NCBI GenBank assembly: GCA_024720975.1
Contig: JANJXX010000002.1
Coordinates: forward strand, 48,763 to 112,762
Source: Candidatus Panguiarchaeum symbiosum
Lineage (GTDB): Archaea; Asgardarchaeota; Njordarchaeia; Njordarchaeales; Panguiarchaeaceae
DNA length: 64,000 nucleotides
Direction: 5' to 3'
Each line of letters begins with the position of its first letter. Within the stretch, counting starts at the first letter, position 1. A program made the translations under genes and the position numbers. The notes beneath the pieces were generated by a model. That model did no database searches. It was not told the origin of the DNA and worked only from the letters and a program-made list of their open reading frames with translations. Positions 42,665 to 50,794 of this stretch are shown here, in pieces.

Positions 42665-43867
42665 ATGGGAATAATTATAAGACCAGAGAGTTTAGAGCAC
42701 ACTTTTGTTCCTGATAGACTTCCCGCTAGAGAGGAACTTCGTTACCAACTCCTCTCCAAAATCATGGACTTCTTTTCTAAGCAATCGGGAGCTGGCTTTA
42801 AGGGCATCTATATTTATGGGGGCGTAGGTTCTGGAAAAACAGTGCTCTCCCGCCGAGTTGCAATGGACCTCAAAGCGAAATTCGGTGATGCCCTAGATAT
42901 TTGCTATGTCAACTGCCGATTTTCTAGAAGAGTGTATCGCGTGCTCGCACAAATAGCATCACAAATATCACCATCGCTTCCCCGGCGCGGTTTATCTAAG
43001 GATGAGTTCCTGGAATTAATATTTCTTGCTACTATGGAAAGAACGAAAAAACTCTTAGTAATACTTGATGAAATAGACTCGCTATTTTGGGGAGCTGAAG
43101 GAGATAAAGCTACGGATTTTCTGTATGCCCTATCTAGATACGTCGAGCGAACCCCCTCTGGTGACTTACGCGTTGCAGCACTAAGCATAAGCAGAAGCGA
43201 AGAAGTGATTCATAAGTGGCTAGATCCTGCCACGCGTGCTTCATTCATACACGAGAAAATTTTTATGAAACCATATAACCCTAATGAGCTCCTAGAGATT
43301 CTTAAGTATCGAGTAGAACTCGCATTTAAACCCAATTCTATTAGCGATGAAAATATACGATATCTCGCCAACTTTGTTGCAAATCAGGCATCGGGAAATG
43401 CACGGATTGCAATAGATCTTCTACGACTTTCAGGAGAAATAGCAGAACAACAAAGAGCATCTGAGATTAAACCTGAGCATATAAGGGTAGCTATAGAAGA
43501 GTACGCGCTACTACCTACGCTGGATCTAGAAAAATTGATGGGACTTGAATTACACAAGCTTCTCGTTTTACTATCAGCAGTCCGAGCGCTTAAGAATTCT
43601 GATAAAGCTTACGTGACTAAAGCCATTGCACAACAGCACTATAGAGAAATCTGCGCTGAATATAATGAAAAACCAAGAAAATCAACACAAATCTGGAGAT
43701 ACCTAAAAGAAATTCATCATGAGCTTAGTGGAATCGTTGAACTAGAGGTTAGTGGAAAAAACCAACGCGGACGCTCAACTAGAATCTTAATAAATGCTCC
43801 TTTAGAAGTTTTTGAGAAAAGTATTATGAAGGTTCTTAGGATGAAACTTCGCCAGGAGAACCTATAA
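42665..43867 (+). CDS. Orc1/Cdc6 replication initiator
   Basis: A 400-residue AAA+ initiator. It opens with HTFVPDRLPAREELRYQLLS, then Walker A YGGVGSGKTVLSRRVA, Walker B LLVILDEIDSLFW, sensor 1 region AALSISR and the sensor 2 helix NARIAIDLLRLSGEIAE. A C-terminal winged helix follows (about 310-390). It should load MCM at origins. I looked for the inverted origin-recognition boxes usual next to such genes and could not see them; the flanking spaces are very short (21 nt upstream, 3 nt downstream). Confidence 0.94.
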   Translation: MGIIIRPESLEHTFVPDRLPAREELRYQLLSKIMDFFSKQSGAGFKGIYIYGGVGSGKTVLSRRVAMDLKAKFGDALDICYVNCRFSRRVYRVLAQIASQISPSLPRRGLSKDEFLELIFLATMERTKKLLVILDEIDSLFWGAEGDKATDFLYALSRYVERTPSGDLRVAALSISRSEEVIHKWLDPATRASFIHEKIFMKPYNPNELLEILKYRVELAFKPNSISDENIRYLANFVANQASGNARIAIDLLRLSGEIAEQQRASEIKPEHIRVAIEEYALLPTLDLEKLMGLELHKLLVLLSAVRALKNSDKAYVTKAIAQQHYREICAEYNEKPRKSTQIWRYLKEIHHELSGIVELEVSGKNQRGRSTRILINAPLEVFEKSIMKVLRMKLRQENL

Positions 43868-43870
43868 TTC

Positions 43871-44260
43871 TTAGGCGTGACTTTTGACTGCCTGCTTGGC
43901 TTGCTCTTGTATTTGCTTTATTGAAATACCTTGTACGCGTTTAAAGAGTTCATCAAATTCATCTAATTGAAGGAATTTTGGACTCTTTATGTGTGGCAGG
44001 AAAAGAAATGCGGGAATATATTGCTTATCCTCGTAAAGTTTCTCTCTAACTGGTCTTGTTATCTCAGCTAGTGTTTCAGGCATGAAGATTACTGCATATT
44101 CTAATTGCTGCGATTCCAGTAAACTCTTAAGCGACATTAGAAGATTTTCGTTACTTTCTACAATTTTAACGTCTATGCCCAACAAATTGAAGATTTTTCC
44201 GAGATCCTCATAATCTTTTGTGGCCAGAAATAAAATTTTGTATCGAGATTTAAAACTCAA
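43871..44260 (-). CDS. Hypothetical protein, weakly V/A-ATPase subunit F-like
   Basis: A 129-residue alpha/beta protein: strand ILFLATKDYEDLGKIFNLLGI, strand VKIVE, strand EYAVIFMPETLAEITRPV, strand AFLFLPH, C-terminal helices. The strand-helix order and 'ETLAEITRPV' resemble the V/A-ATPase F subunit or a receiver-like fold, but the family motifs are not convincing and no other ATPase subunit is near. It lies 4 nt after the cyclic-diphosphoglycerate synthetase-like gene. Confidence 0.5.
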   Translation of the reverse strand: MSFKSRYKILFLATKDYEDLGKIFNLLGIDVKIVESNENLLMSLKSLLESQQLEYAVIFMPETLAEITRPVREKLYEDKQYIPAFLFLPHIKSPKFLQLDEFDELFKRVQGISIKQIQEQAKQAVKSHA

Positions 44261-44263
44261 ACT

Positions 44264-45661
44264 TCATCTCCTTAGGTAGTTCTCAATAAATTCATTTACA
44301 ACTTCTTCCAAAGTGTATCCAGAGGTCTCTACGATTTCATATTTGACTTGCACAATAGGTTTGTTCACCTTAAGCCCATATGTTTCAAAAACTCTACTAA
44401 TGGATATCGGCGTTCCAGAGACTATAACATCAGCATCTACACGGTTTATAGTTTTTAGGAGCTCCTCCACCTGCTTTTTGTTATATCCTATTGTTGGAAG
44501 GACTTTACCTAGGTGCGGGTACATTTTGTAGACTTCCTCTAAGATTGAGCCGCTGGGTATGTACGGACGCGGGTCGACGATTTCCTTTGCTCCGAACATC
44601 CTTGCCGCAAGCAGACCCGCTGCCAAGTTCGCTTCCCCATGCGTTACCGTGGGGCCATCTTCTATCACTAACACACGCTTACCCCTAATAGCAGATGGTG
44701 CGTCTAATTGTATCTTAGAGTCCGCTAGAATAATTTTTGCTTTAGGATTAACAGTCTGAACATTCTGGATAATTTCTCTCCAGTTTTCAAACGGTGCTGG
44801 ACCTATTTTATTGATAACCACTACGTCGCACATTCGTATATTGACACTACCGGGAAAATACTTCAACTCATGTCCAGGACGAAGTGCGTCGGCGACTGTT
44901 ATCATCAAATTTGGCTTTATGAATGGAAAATCATTATTACCGCCATCCCAAAGAATTACATCCGCTGACTTTTCAGCTTCCCTTAGTATCCTTTCATAAT
45001 CTAGTCCGGCCCATACTTCAAAGCCGTTCACCAAGTATTGTTCAAACTCTTCAAGCTCTTCTATGGACAGATCTCCGGATTTCAGCTTCTCATAAGCATC
45101 ATCTAGTGTCCTAAAATATTCCACAATCTTCTTTTTCAAGTCCTTTGCGTAGGGCATTGGATGCCTTATGACTGCAACTCTAATACCTTTATTGCGAAAG
45201 ATTCTTATTAGCTTCCTAGAGACGGAAGACTTACCCGCACCAGTTCTAACAGCCACGACTGCAATTACAGGCTTTTCACTCTCCAGCATTGTATCTCTTG
45301 GACCTAATATCATGAAAGATGCTCCATTTGCTAGTGCTATTGATGCACGCTCCATTACATGTTCAAAGCTTACGTCAGAATAAGAAAACACAACCTTATC
45401 AACATTCTTCTCTCGGATTATTCTAGCGAGATCCTCTTCCGGAACGAGGGGTATGCCTTGAGGATACAGTTCCCCCGCTAACTCAGGTGGATATATGCGA
45501 TCTGCTATCTCCGGTATCTGTGTTTGTGTAAAGGCTACAACCTCATAATTTGGATTCTTCTTAAAGAAGACATTAAAGTTGTGAAAATCACGTCCGGAAG
45601 CACCCATTATTATGACTTTACAACGCCTAGATGTGTTAGACTCCGCATTCACTTGCAACAC
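44264..45661 (-). CDS. Cyclic 2,3-diphosphoglycerate synthetase-like (COG2403) protein
   Basis: A 465-residue protein. The N-terminal Rossmann-like part has VIIMGASGRDFHNFNVFF and PELAGELYPQGIPLVPEEDL. A P-loop follows at AVVAVRTGAGKSSVSRKL, with RVAVIRHPMPYAKDL, DVILWDGGNNDFPF and ADALRPGHELKYFPGSVN, and VLVIEDGPTVTHGE later. These match the family that includes the methanogen enzyme making cyclic 2,3-diphosphoglycerate, a thermoprotectant. Many family members have no demonstrated function, so the substrate is uncertain. The small gene at 43871 follows it. Confidence 0.8.
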   Translation of the reverse strand: MLQVNAESNTSRRCKVIIMGASGRDFHNFNVFFKKNPNYEVVAFTQTQIPEIADRIYPPELAGELYPQGIPLVPEEDLARIIREKNVDKVVFSYSDVSFEHVMERASIALANGASFMILGPRDTMLESEKPVIAVVAVRTGAGKSSVSRKLIRIFRNKGIRVAVIRHPMPYAKDLKKKIVEYFRTLDDAYEKLKSGDLSIEELEEFEQYLVNGFEVWAGLDYERILREAEKSADVILWDGGNNDFPFIKPNLMITVADALRPGHELKYFPGSVNIRMCDVVVINKIGPAPFENWREIIQNVQTVNPKAKIILADSKIQLDAPSAIRGKRVLVIEDGPTVTHGEANLAAGLLAARMFGAKEIVDPRPYIPSGSILEEVYKMYPHLGKVLPTIGYNKKQVEELLKTINRVDADVIVSGTPISISRVFETYGLKVNKPIVQVKYEIVETSGYTLEEVVNEFIENYLRR

Positions 45662-45707
45662 CGTTAATGACTCTCAGGTTACCTTATTAGCAGCGAAGTG
45701 CTAATTT

Positions 45708-46463
45708 TTGAAATTTAATGAATCGGCAATTATTAGGTATCAACTTAGCATTAGCCAGAAATCATTGGTGGCATTAGTGTTAGGTTCCATTATAGTACAA
45801 TCGCCCTTCAGCGAAGGCTTCATATTAGAATTTGGTAACCTCATCTTATGCATCGACCCGCCGTTGACCACCGAGACATTGAATTCGTTAATAGAAAGCG
45901 CAAAGTCCGTTGAGATAATTTTGAGTGAAGTAAAGAACATCAATACTCTCACTGATTTTTGCAATATGTTCAGAGTCATCACTCCACTTGAATCTGATCT
46001 TAACACATCACTAGCAATCACATACCGTGAAGAGGAAGCTATAATTTTCACGCACCGCTTATGTGGTTACTATCTTAATCCTCCTACTATTGCTGGGAGC
46101 TCGAATAGTCGTTTCATACTTCTCGTGACGCATCAGCTTAATATATTGTACGTTCCCAGGGTAACGTTTATTGAGAAACCACTTAGAGTTGATTTAACCC
46201 TGACTTATAATGAAATACTAGAGTATGCCATCGCTAAATCATCTGGGAATCCCTTGATGATATCAAAGTATCTTGGTTGCAATCCGCAGTGGTGCTTAGT
46301 AAAAAGTACGAAGGACATCATATCTTCGAACATTGTATACCTAAATAAAAAGAAATACAGAGCCTCTCGACATCTTTCGGAGGTTGTTTTGAGAGAAGTT
46401 AATGATGCTCAGAGTGGTGCACGCTCATCACATAATCAGAGCAGGTCAGAAGTCATCATCTAA
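45708..46463 (+). CDS. Hypothetical protein
   Basis: A 251-residue soluble protein starting at a TTG. It contains beta-rich segments and several isolated cysteines (NLILCIDPP, FCNMF, HRLCGYY, GCNPQWC). The C-terminal 30 residues are polar and probably unstructured. I recognise no family. It is divergent from the gene at 44264 and stands alone. Confidence 0.5.
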   Translation: MKFNESAIIRYQLSISQKSLVALVLGSIIVQSPFSEGFILEFGNLILCIDPPLTTETLNSLIESAKSVEIILSEVKNINTLTDFCNMFRVITPLESDLNTSLAITYREEEAIIFTHRLCGYYLNPPTIAGSSNSRFILLVTHQLNILYVPRVTFIEKPLRVDLTLTYNEILEYAIAKSSGNPLMISKYLGCNPQWCLVKSTKDIISSNIVYLNKKKYRASRHLSEVVLREVNDAQSGARSSHNQSRSEVII

Positions 46464-46549
46464 AGGAAATTTATTTACGGCTCATTGCTAAAACAAAATT
46501 CTAGATCAGCATATTAAAAGCCTGACGCAATTTATCAAATTTGATGACT

Positions 46550-47275
46550 TCAGAACTTAAATGCACTATAATTGTTCCCTTTTTGCTCCTCCTTAAATTT
46601 AACGAAGAGGATAACCTTTGTTTTATTAGTGATACCCCAGGGGGTGGGCTCATCAGTTTGCGAGACCGCCCAATTTGAGATTGGCAGAAACAATACGTTA
46701 AATCCAAATTGATTAGCAAAATCTCTTATCTCATGAGGATCAATTGCATGCATCCATGATGAATCGGCCCCTGGTCCCTCACCAATGTCTATAAAATACT
46801 CTACTGACGAAAAACTCAATATGCTTTCGCCATGTTTTTCATTCGCAGGAATCCACGACCCCAGCACTGTTCTTGGATTGTATTTTTCGAGAGCTTCCTC
46901 AATACTTAGCTTTTCGACATTAAACCTACTACGCCTCAACTTCCACGAATAATCATCCGTGGCAATTATGTCCACGCCAAATTTTTTGAGCCAGTAGGAC
47001 AGTTTGCCACTACCTGCACAAACTTCTAGTCGCAAATTGGGGAGATACTTTAAAACGTCAGAAAGAGCTCTTACGAATTCAGCAGTTTCAACATTAAACA
47101 ACGAGAATCTAGAACAAAATCGTAGCCAACGTCTCTTGCCTAAGCTTAGGATTATATAACGGACCTCCCAGTAGGATGGGAGTGTATCTATCTGAAGAAC
47201 TTTCTTGGTGACGGACATAATGCTGGGGTATTGAACGCCTGTAGCGCTTTGTTTCAGTTTTTCTAGGCCCTCCAT
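46550..47275 (-). CDS. Methyltransferase-like protein
   Basis: A 241-residue protein. LRLEVCAGSGKLSYWLKKFGVDIIATDDYSW is a class I SAM-binding strand-loop-helix with the acidic residue at the end of strand 2, followed by RTVLGSWIPANEKHGESILSF, an 'SW.P'-type segment at the place of motif IV. The first ~80 residues are helical. Substrate unknown. It lies just downstream of tRNA-Asp on the same strand, so tRNA processing may separate the two transcripts. Confidence 0.7.
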   Translation of the reverse strand: MEGLEKLKQSATGVQYPSIMSVTKKVLQIDTLPSYWEVRYIILSLGKRRWLRFCSRFSLFNVETAEFVRALSDVLKYLPNLRLEVCAGSGKLSYWLKKFGVDIIATDDYSWKLRRSRFNVEKLSIEEALEKYNPRTVLGSWIPANEKHGESILSFSSVEYFIDIGEGPGADSSWMHAIDPHEIRDFANQFGFNVLFLPISNWAVSQTDEPTPWGITNKTKVILFVKFKEEQKGNNYSAFKF

Positions 47276-47322
47276 AGGGTTGCATCACTAGTGTAGAAAT
47301 ATCCAGGTAATAGGTTTTTATT

Positions 47323-47409
47323 TGGCGCCCCCGGCGGGACTCGAACCCGCATTTCCCCTCTAGCCTGGGGCTTGACAGGCCCCCATGCTAGCCCCTACAC
47401 CACGGGGGC
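47323..47409 (-). tRNA. tRNA-Asp (GUC) with an insertion in the variable region
   Basis: Read on the minus strand: acceptor GCCCCCG/CGGGGGC, discriminator G, encoded CCA. D arm GTGT/GCAT, G26, anticodon stem GGGGC/GCCCC with loop CTGTCAA (anticodon GUC), T arm GCGGG-TTCGAGT-CCCGC. All parts are normal except 16 nt between the anticodon stem and the T stem, where 4-5 are expected. G73 is the usual Asp identity base. Confidence 0.93.
47353..47364 (-). other. Probable tRNA-Asp intron in the variable region
   Basis: The 16 nt AGGCTAGAGGGGAAAT follow the anticodon-stem strand GCCCC. CCCC can pair with GGGG as a 4-bp helix flanked by 3-nt bulges AGG and AAA, the core of a bulge-helix-bulge. Cutting after the second base of each bulge removes 12 nt and leaves a 4-nt variable loop. 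The outer helix is weak, so the exact borders are uncertain. Confidence 0.6.
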
Positions 47410-47422
47410 TCGCGCTTAAATG

Positions 47423-47433
47423 TATTATAAGCG
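47423..47433 (-). promoter_or_regulatory. Putative TATA box of tRNA-Asp
   Basis: On the minus strand CTTATAATAC lies about 15-25 nt before the tRNA 5' end, the expected place for an archaeal tRNA promoter. Confidence 0.5.
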
Positions 47434-47521
47434 TCTGATCTGAAAAGCTTGAAGCTACTTTGACCATTATTCAACATTTGGCTATTCAATATTTATAAAG
47501 TTTTTATGATTCTGGACAAGC

Positions 47522-47640
47522 CTTTGGATATCTTAGCAGTCCCGACGGCAGTATATGTCCTGTAATTTTGTCTGCTGGCCTACTAAACGACCGGTAGGCT
47601 CCAGTTTATTTGAAACGACGCTGGAGACGATAGACAATAT
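47522..47640 (+). ncRNA. Candidate structured RNA in the tRNA-Asp / TRAP-beta-like interval
   Basis: A TATA-like ATTTATAAAG at 47491-47500 on the plus strand is followed at about 25-30 nt by a gene-free stretch with several hairpins: AGCAG (47535-47539) with CTGCT (47572-47576), GCCTAC (47578-47583) with GTAGGC (47594-47599), and TCCAG (47600-47604) with CTGGA (47621-47625), then AGACA. Local G+C is higher than in neighbouring spacers. I cannot match it to a known class; an H/ACA-type guide is one possibility. The same TATA could also act on the other strand. Confidence 0.3.
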
Positions 47641-47698
47641 TAGGAAAAAGGAACTTGTACCCTTAAGTTTTTAGGCTGTCTGAGCTCTCTCCTTAATC

Positions 47699-48331
47699 TC
47701 ACTTGAGTTTGGACGCCTTAACGTATTCCCTGTATACCTTATAATCATTCATCATGAGGATTATTATCATTGGCACTATGACTGCTAACGTGTAAACTGA
47801 TAGTACTGTTAATGCATGCCTAACGTCGGCGGATTTTTTGGGCCCCTCTAAATAAACGACGCATTCATCAGATATCACCGTAAACATTTTCCCTTTAGAA
47901 TCAAAGTAGTTAACTTTAACTCTCCCAAGTGATAATTCCTCTTGTTTTGATAGTTTTATGCTTAAGTTGTATTCTACGATAACGCTTATATTTGGTTTAA
48001 GTTCGTTAATGAAGTAGTTTCTATAATACCCATATGTTTCTAAGGTCCATTCAGGGTAATTCTCATCAATTATAGTCAAGTTATACGCCGTGTCATTTCC
48101 GAGATTGCTTACAATTATGGATACTTTAAAAGGATCCCCTACATTAACCTTGCGAGGAGCTACCTTAGTTGCGAAGATTAGTGGGTACTTGATCTCAGTC
48201 TTTTGAGAAATATTGATCTGTGCACATTTAACACATGAGCCAGGTTCATGTGACGTATGACACCACGGCAGAGATAAGAATAGTATTAAAATTAAACAGC
48301 ACAGCAATGTAAATCGAAGCCATCTCGACAT
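47699..48331 (-). CDS. TRAP-beta-like (translocon-associated protein) membrane protein
   Basis: A 210-residue type I membrane protein: signal peptide (about 1-24, FTLLCCLILILFLSLPWC), an extracytoplasmic Ig-like domain (about 50-165), one membrane helix (173-194) and a short basic cytoplasmic tail. The Ig-like part contains VNVGDPFKVSIIVSNLGNDTAYNLTIIDE and ends in DECVVYLEG; this order and the topology match eukaryotic TRAP-beta (SSR2). Five N-glycosylation sequons are present. A CVKC pair follows the signal peptide. Generic DUF11/CARDB-type Ig domains look similar, so a surface protein of other kind is not excluded. It lies 23 nt after the STT3 gene in the same orientation. Confidence 0.65.
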   Translation of the reverse strand: MSRWLRFTLLCCLILILFLSLPWCHTSHEPGSCVKCAQINISQKTEIKYPLIFATKVAPRKVNVGDPFKVSIIVSNLGNDTAYNLTIIDENYPEWTLETYGYYRNYFINELKPNISVIVEYNLSIKLSKQEELSLGRVKVNYFDSKGKMFTVISDECVVYLEGPKKSADVRHALTVLSVYTLAVIVPMIIILMMNDYKVYREYVKASKLK

Positions 48332-48354
48332 ATTAGCACCATACTCCGCTTTTT

Positions 48355-50445
48355 TTACCTCGTAGAAATCAAAACTGATGATGCATTAAATACTGCAGGA
48401 AATGATGGCAAGTAGGATAGTTCCTCCGGCCATACAAGTCTGTAGAGCTTTACAAAGCTTCTTCCCTCTGTCTTTTTCATAACAAGCACAAAGTAAGACA
48501 AACTCTCGACTCTGAACTGACTCGCCTTATCCTTTAGCTTCGTTTCGCCATAATTACGTACCCATGTGTCCGCGTTTGCGCCTTCACCATATGCAAGGCA
48601 GACCCATAGAACTGAGTAGAAGAATGGTTCTTTGTAGCGGAATTCTTCTTTATTCAGGTATGCATCCTCGCTAATTCCGTACATAGGTGCATGCGCGCTA
48701 GCTATCCTTATCATCCAAATGGCTTTTGGTAAATCTTCAGAGTACACAAGGATCCATTTGACATTATACATACGCATTAATATTATTGATTTGTTAGGCG
48801 GAAGCATTAGCATTGATCCAACGACACCCATTTGCGTGGAGTTACCCGTACCATTGTCAGAGAGCGTCGTAACATTGGCTGCAATTGTACAACGATAGCC
48901 ATAGTCCCACCAACTTAGTACAACATCATTAGGACTAGCATACTTTTTAAGATAGCCAAAAATGGCTCGTTCAGCGTCTGTGTAATCGTAGCCAGCATAG
49001 AAACCCGATACCTGTACTCCGTGAATTACTGTTATCGAAAGCACAAGGAAGATGATTAAGTAGACACCCAAGGCTTCCCCTTTGGGAATTCTTCTTTCAC
49101 CAAGGTATCTCCTTACTACACGCGCCTTATGAAGTATAAACCTACCACTAAAGAATCGAGCATAGGGTGAGAGCACGTAATCTATTCCCAGACCAACAAC
49201 GATAGCAAGTACTGGTGCTCCAAGAACAATGTAACGCGTGATCGATGCTGCAAAATAGAAGGACGTCACTGTTAATAGTAGTAACACTATATCGGTTTTG
49301 GTCCGCTTTTCGATCATGGCAAGTATAGCTGGCGGGACAAACAATATCGCGGGTCCGGCCGCTAGGTAGAAGTTAGTCCAAATACCTGGTTGATTTTCTG
49401 CTACGCTTATATAAGTAACCATTTGTTCGCGGATAAAGGGATTTAATACTGAAGCAAACTTACCGACAATTGGGACAAGCTTTCCTGCTGCTAGTAGTGC
49501 TAATGCTCCTGTAATACTAAGCGCGAGTCCTCCCATTATGATGAGATTATACATACGAGCTCGCGTGCTCCTGAAAATCTTCGCTAAGATCGTAGCAAAA
49601 TATTCTAACATTATAATCAGAACAATTATCAGTGCTGCTGCACTTTCGATCCCAGTTGCTATTTCATAGTTTCTTGGAATTATTATTCCTATTCCCAAGC
49701 TTATGGGGATAACTATCATTAGAGTTAAGCGATCTTTGTTATCAAGCGTCCCACTAATTATTCTGATGACGGCATAAACAACGTATATAGCTATCAAGTA
49801 TCGCCATATACCCCAGCTAAGTATTACTATGCCGGAGAATAGACTGCACGCTAATATATCGATGCTCTTGCCGTGTTTTATTGATCGAATAAAGAATAGA
49901 ATCGCTAGGAGCACAAAGCAGATTGTAATTTCATTATCGAAGAATCCAGCAATCGTCCTTTGTATATGAGCTGGGGAAACAGCAGTTATTATTGCTGCTA
50001 TTAGACCTACAGTGGAATCCTTTATCTCCTTACCTAAGAGGTATACAATTAATACAGCAAGTGAGCCCATTATAGCAGGAGTTACAATAGTAGCTGTTAA
50101 TAAGTCAACATGGATGCCCAAAGCATTGAGTAAGAGAAAGATTATTACTCCTAATATGGGAACTATTACATATAGAGAGCTAGGACTATTCCCATATGGA
50201 TACCAGAACTTGAAGTCATGGTATGCTAACATACCATCAAGTCCCTTTTCCAGGAGAAGCTTTGCAGCAAAATATTGTACAAATGTGTCATACTCACGCT
50301 GACCAATGCCATAACGTACTATGGGTTGAACTCTTAAAATGAAGCCTACGATGATAGCTATCGCTAATGTTAGGATTTTTAGTAAAGTTTCCTTTGGAAT
50401 TTTAAATACACTAAAAAAGTTTGATACCTTTTCGTATAATCTCAT
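48355..50445 (-). CDS. Oligosaccharyltransferase catalytic subunit STT3 (AglB)
   Basis: About 696 residues with roughly a dozen membrane helices and a C-terminal soluble domain. The catalytic motif WWDYG is at about residue 511-515 and is preceded by SPNDVVLS. The metal-binding loops are GQREYDTFVQYF near the N-terminus and GFFDNE near residue 170, like GSYDNE of eukaryotic STT3. It transfers glycans to Asn in N-x-S/T. The ATG at 50445 is chosen because GGTGGTG ends 4-6 nt before it; the first ATG at 50457 lies upstream. The TRAP-beta-like gene follows. Confidence 0.95.
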   Translation of the reverse strand: MRLYEKVSNFFSVFKIPKETLLKILTLAIAIIVGFILRVQPIVRYGIGQREYDTFVQYFAAKLLLEKGLDGMLAYHDFKFWYPYGNSPSSLYVIVPILGVIIFLLLNALGIHVDLLTATIVTPAIMGSLAVLIVYLLGKEIKDSTVGLIAAIITAVSPAHIQRTIAGFFDNEITICFVLLAILFFIRSIKHGKSIDILACSLFSGIVILSWGIWRYLIAIYVVYAVIRIISGTLDNKDRLTLMIVIPISLGIGIIIPRNYEIATGIESAAALIIVLIIMLEYFATILAKIFRSTRARMYNLIIMGGLALSITGALALLAAGKLVPIVGKFASVLNPFIREQMVTYISVAENQPGIWTNFYLAAGPAILFVPPAILAMIEKRTKTDIVLLLLTVTSFYFAASITRYIVLGAPVLAIVVGLGIDYVLSPYARFFSGRFILHKARVVRRYLGERRIPKGEALGVYLIIFLVLSITVIHGVQVSGFYAGYDYTDAERAIFGYLKKYASPNDVVLSWWDYGYRCTIAANVTTLSDNGTGNSTQMGVVGSMLMLPPNKSIILMRMYNVKWILVYSEDLPKAIWMIRIASAHAPMYGISEDAYLNKEEFRYKEPFFYSVLWVCLAYGEGANADTWVRNYGETKLKDKASQFRVESLSYFVLVMKKTEGRSFVKLYRLVWPEELSYLPSFPAVFNASSVLISTR

Positions 50446-50567
50446 TACCACCACCAAGAAACCATAATCACTGATTGCGATTTTAAAGTCTTAAAACGGC
50501 TATAAAATCAAAAGATTACTAAAAGCTTATTCATGCCTTTTATGTCAATGCCCGAACTAAGCTAATG

Positions 50568-50792
50568 CTATGTTTCAAGTGTCAATGCAAAAAGTCCATA
50601 TTCCTCCTTTTGAAGAAGTCTTGCAACTTGCGATTTTTGGGGGTTCAATATGAGTACTATGTTGGAGTAATTACTTGCAAATTTATCGTTACCGCAAAAA
50701 GGACATTTGGATTTGTTGCCCTCTTGAATAAGTTCCTTTCGAAGTAGAATTCTCTTACACTTCGTACAAGCTACGTATTTTCCTCGTGCCAA
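50568..50792 (-). CDS. spt4: Transcription elongation factor Spt4
   Basis: A 74-residue zinc protein: ACTKCKRIL and CPFCGNDKFASNYSNIVLILNPQ, then VARLL and YGLFALTLE. This matches Spt4, partner of Spt5 in elongation, although the N-terminal half is longer than usual because of a RKELIQEGNKSK insert. It starts 3 nt after the end of the Rpb5 gene, so both are in the same operon with eS1. Confidence 0.88.
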   Translation of the reverse strand: MARGKYVACTKCKRILLRKELIQEGNKSKCPFCGNDKFASNYSNIVLILNPQKSQVARLLQKEEYGLFALTLET

Positions 50793-50794
50793 TT

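Noticed and set aside
43871..44260. V/A-ATPase subunit F
   Set aside because: The strand order is compatible, but motifs are weak and no other ATPase genes are nearby, so it is left as hypothetical.
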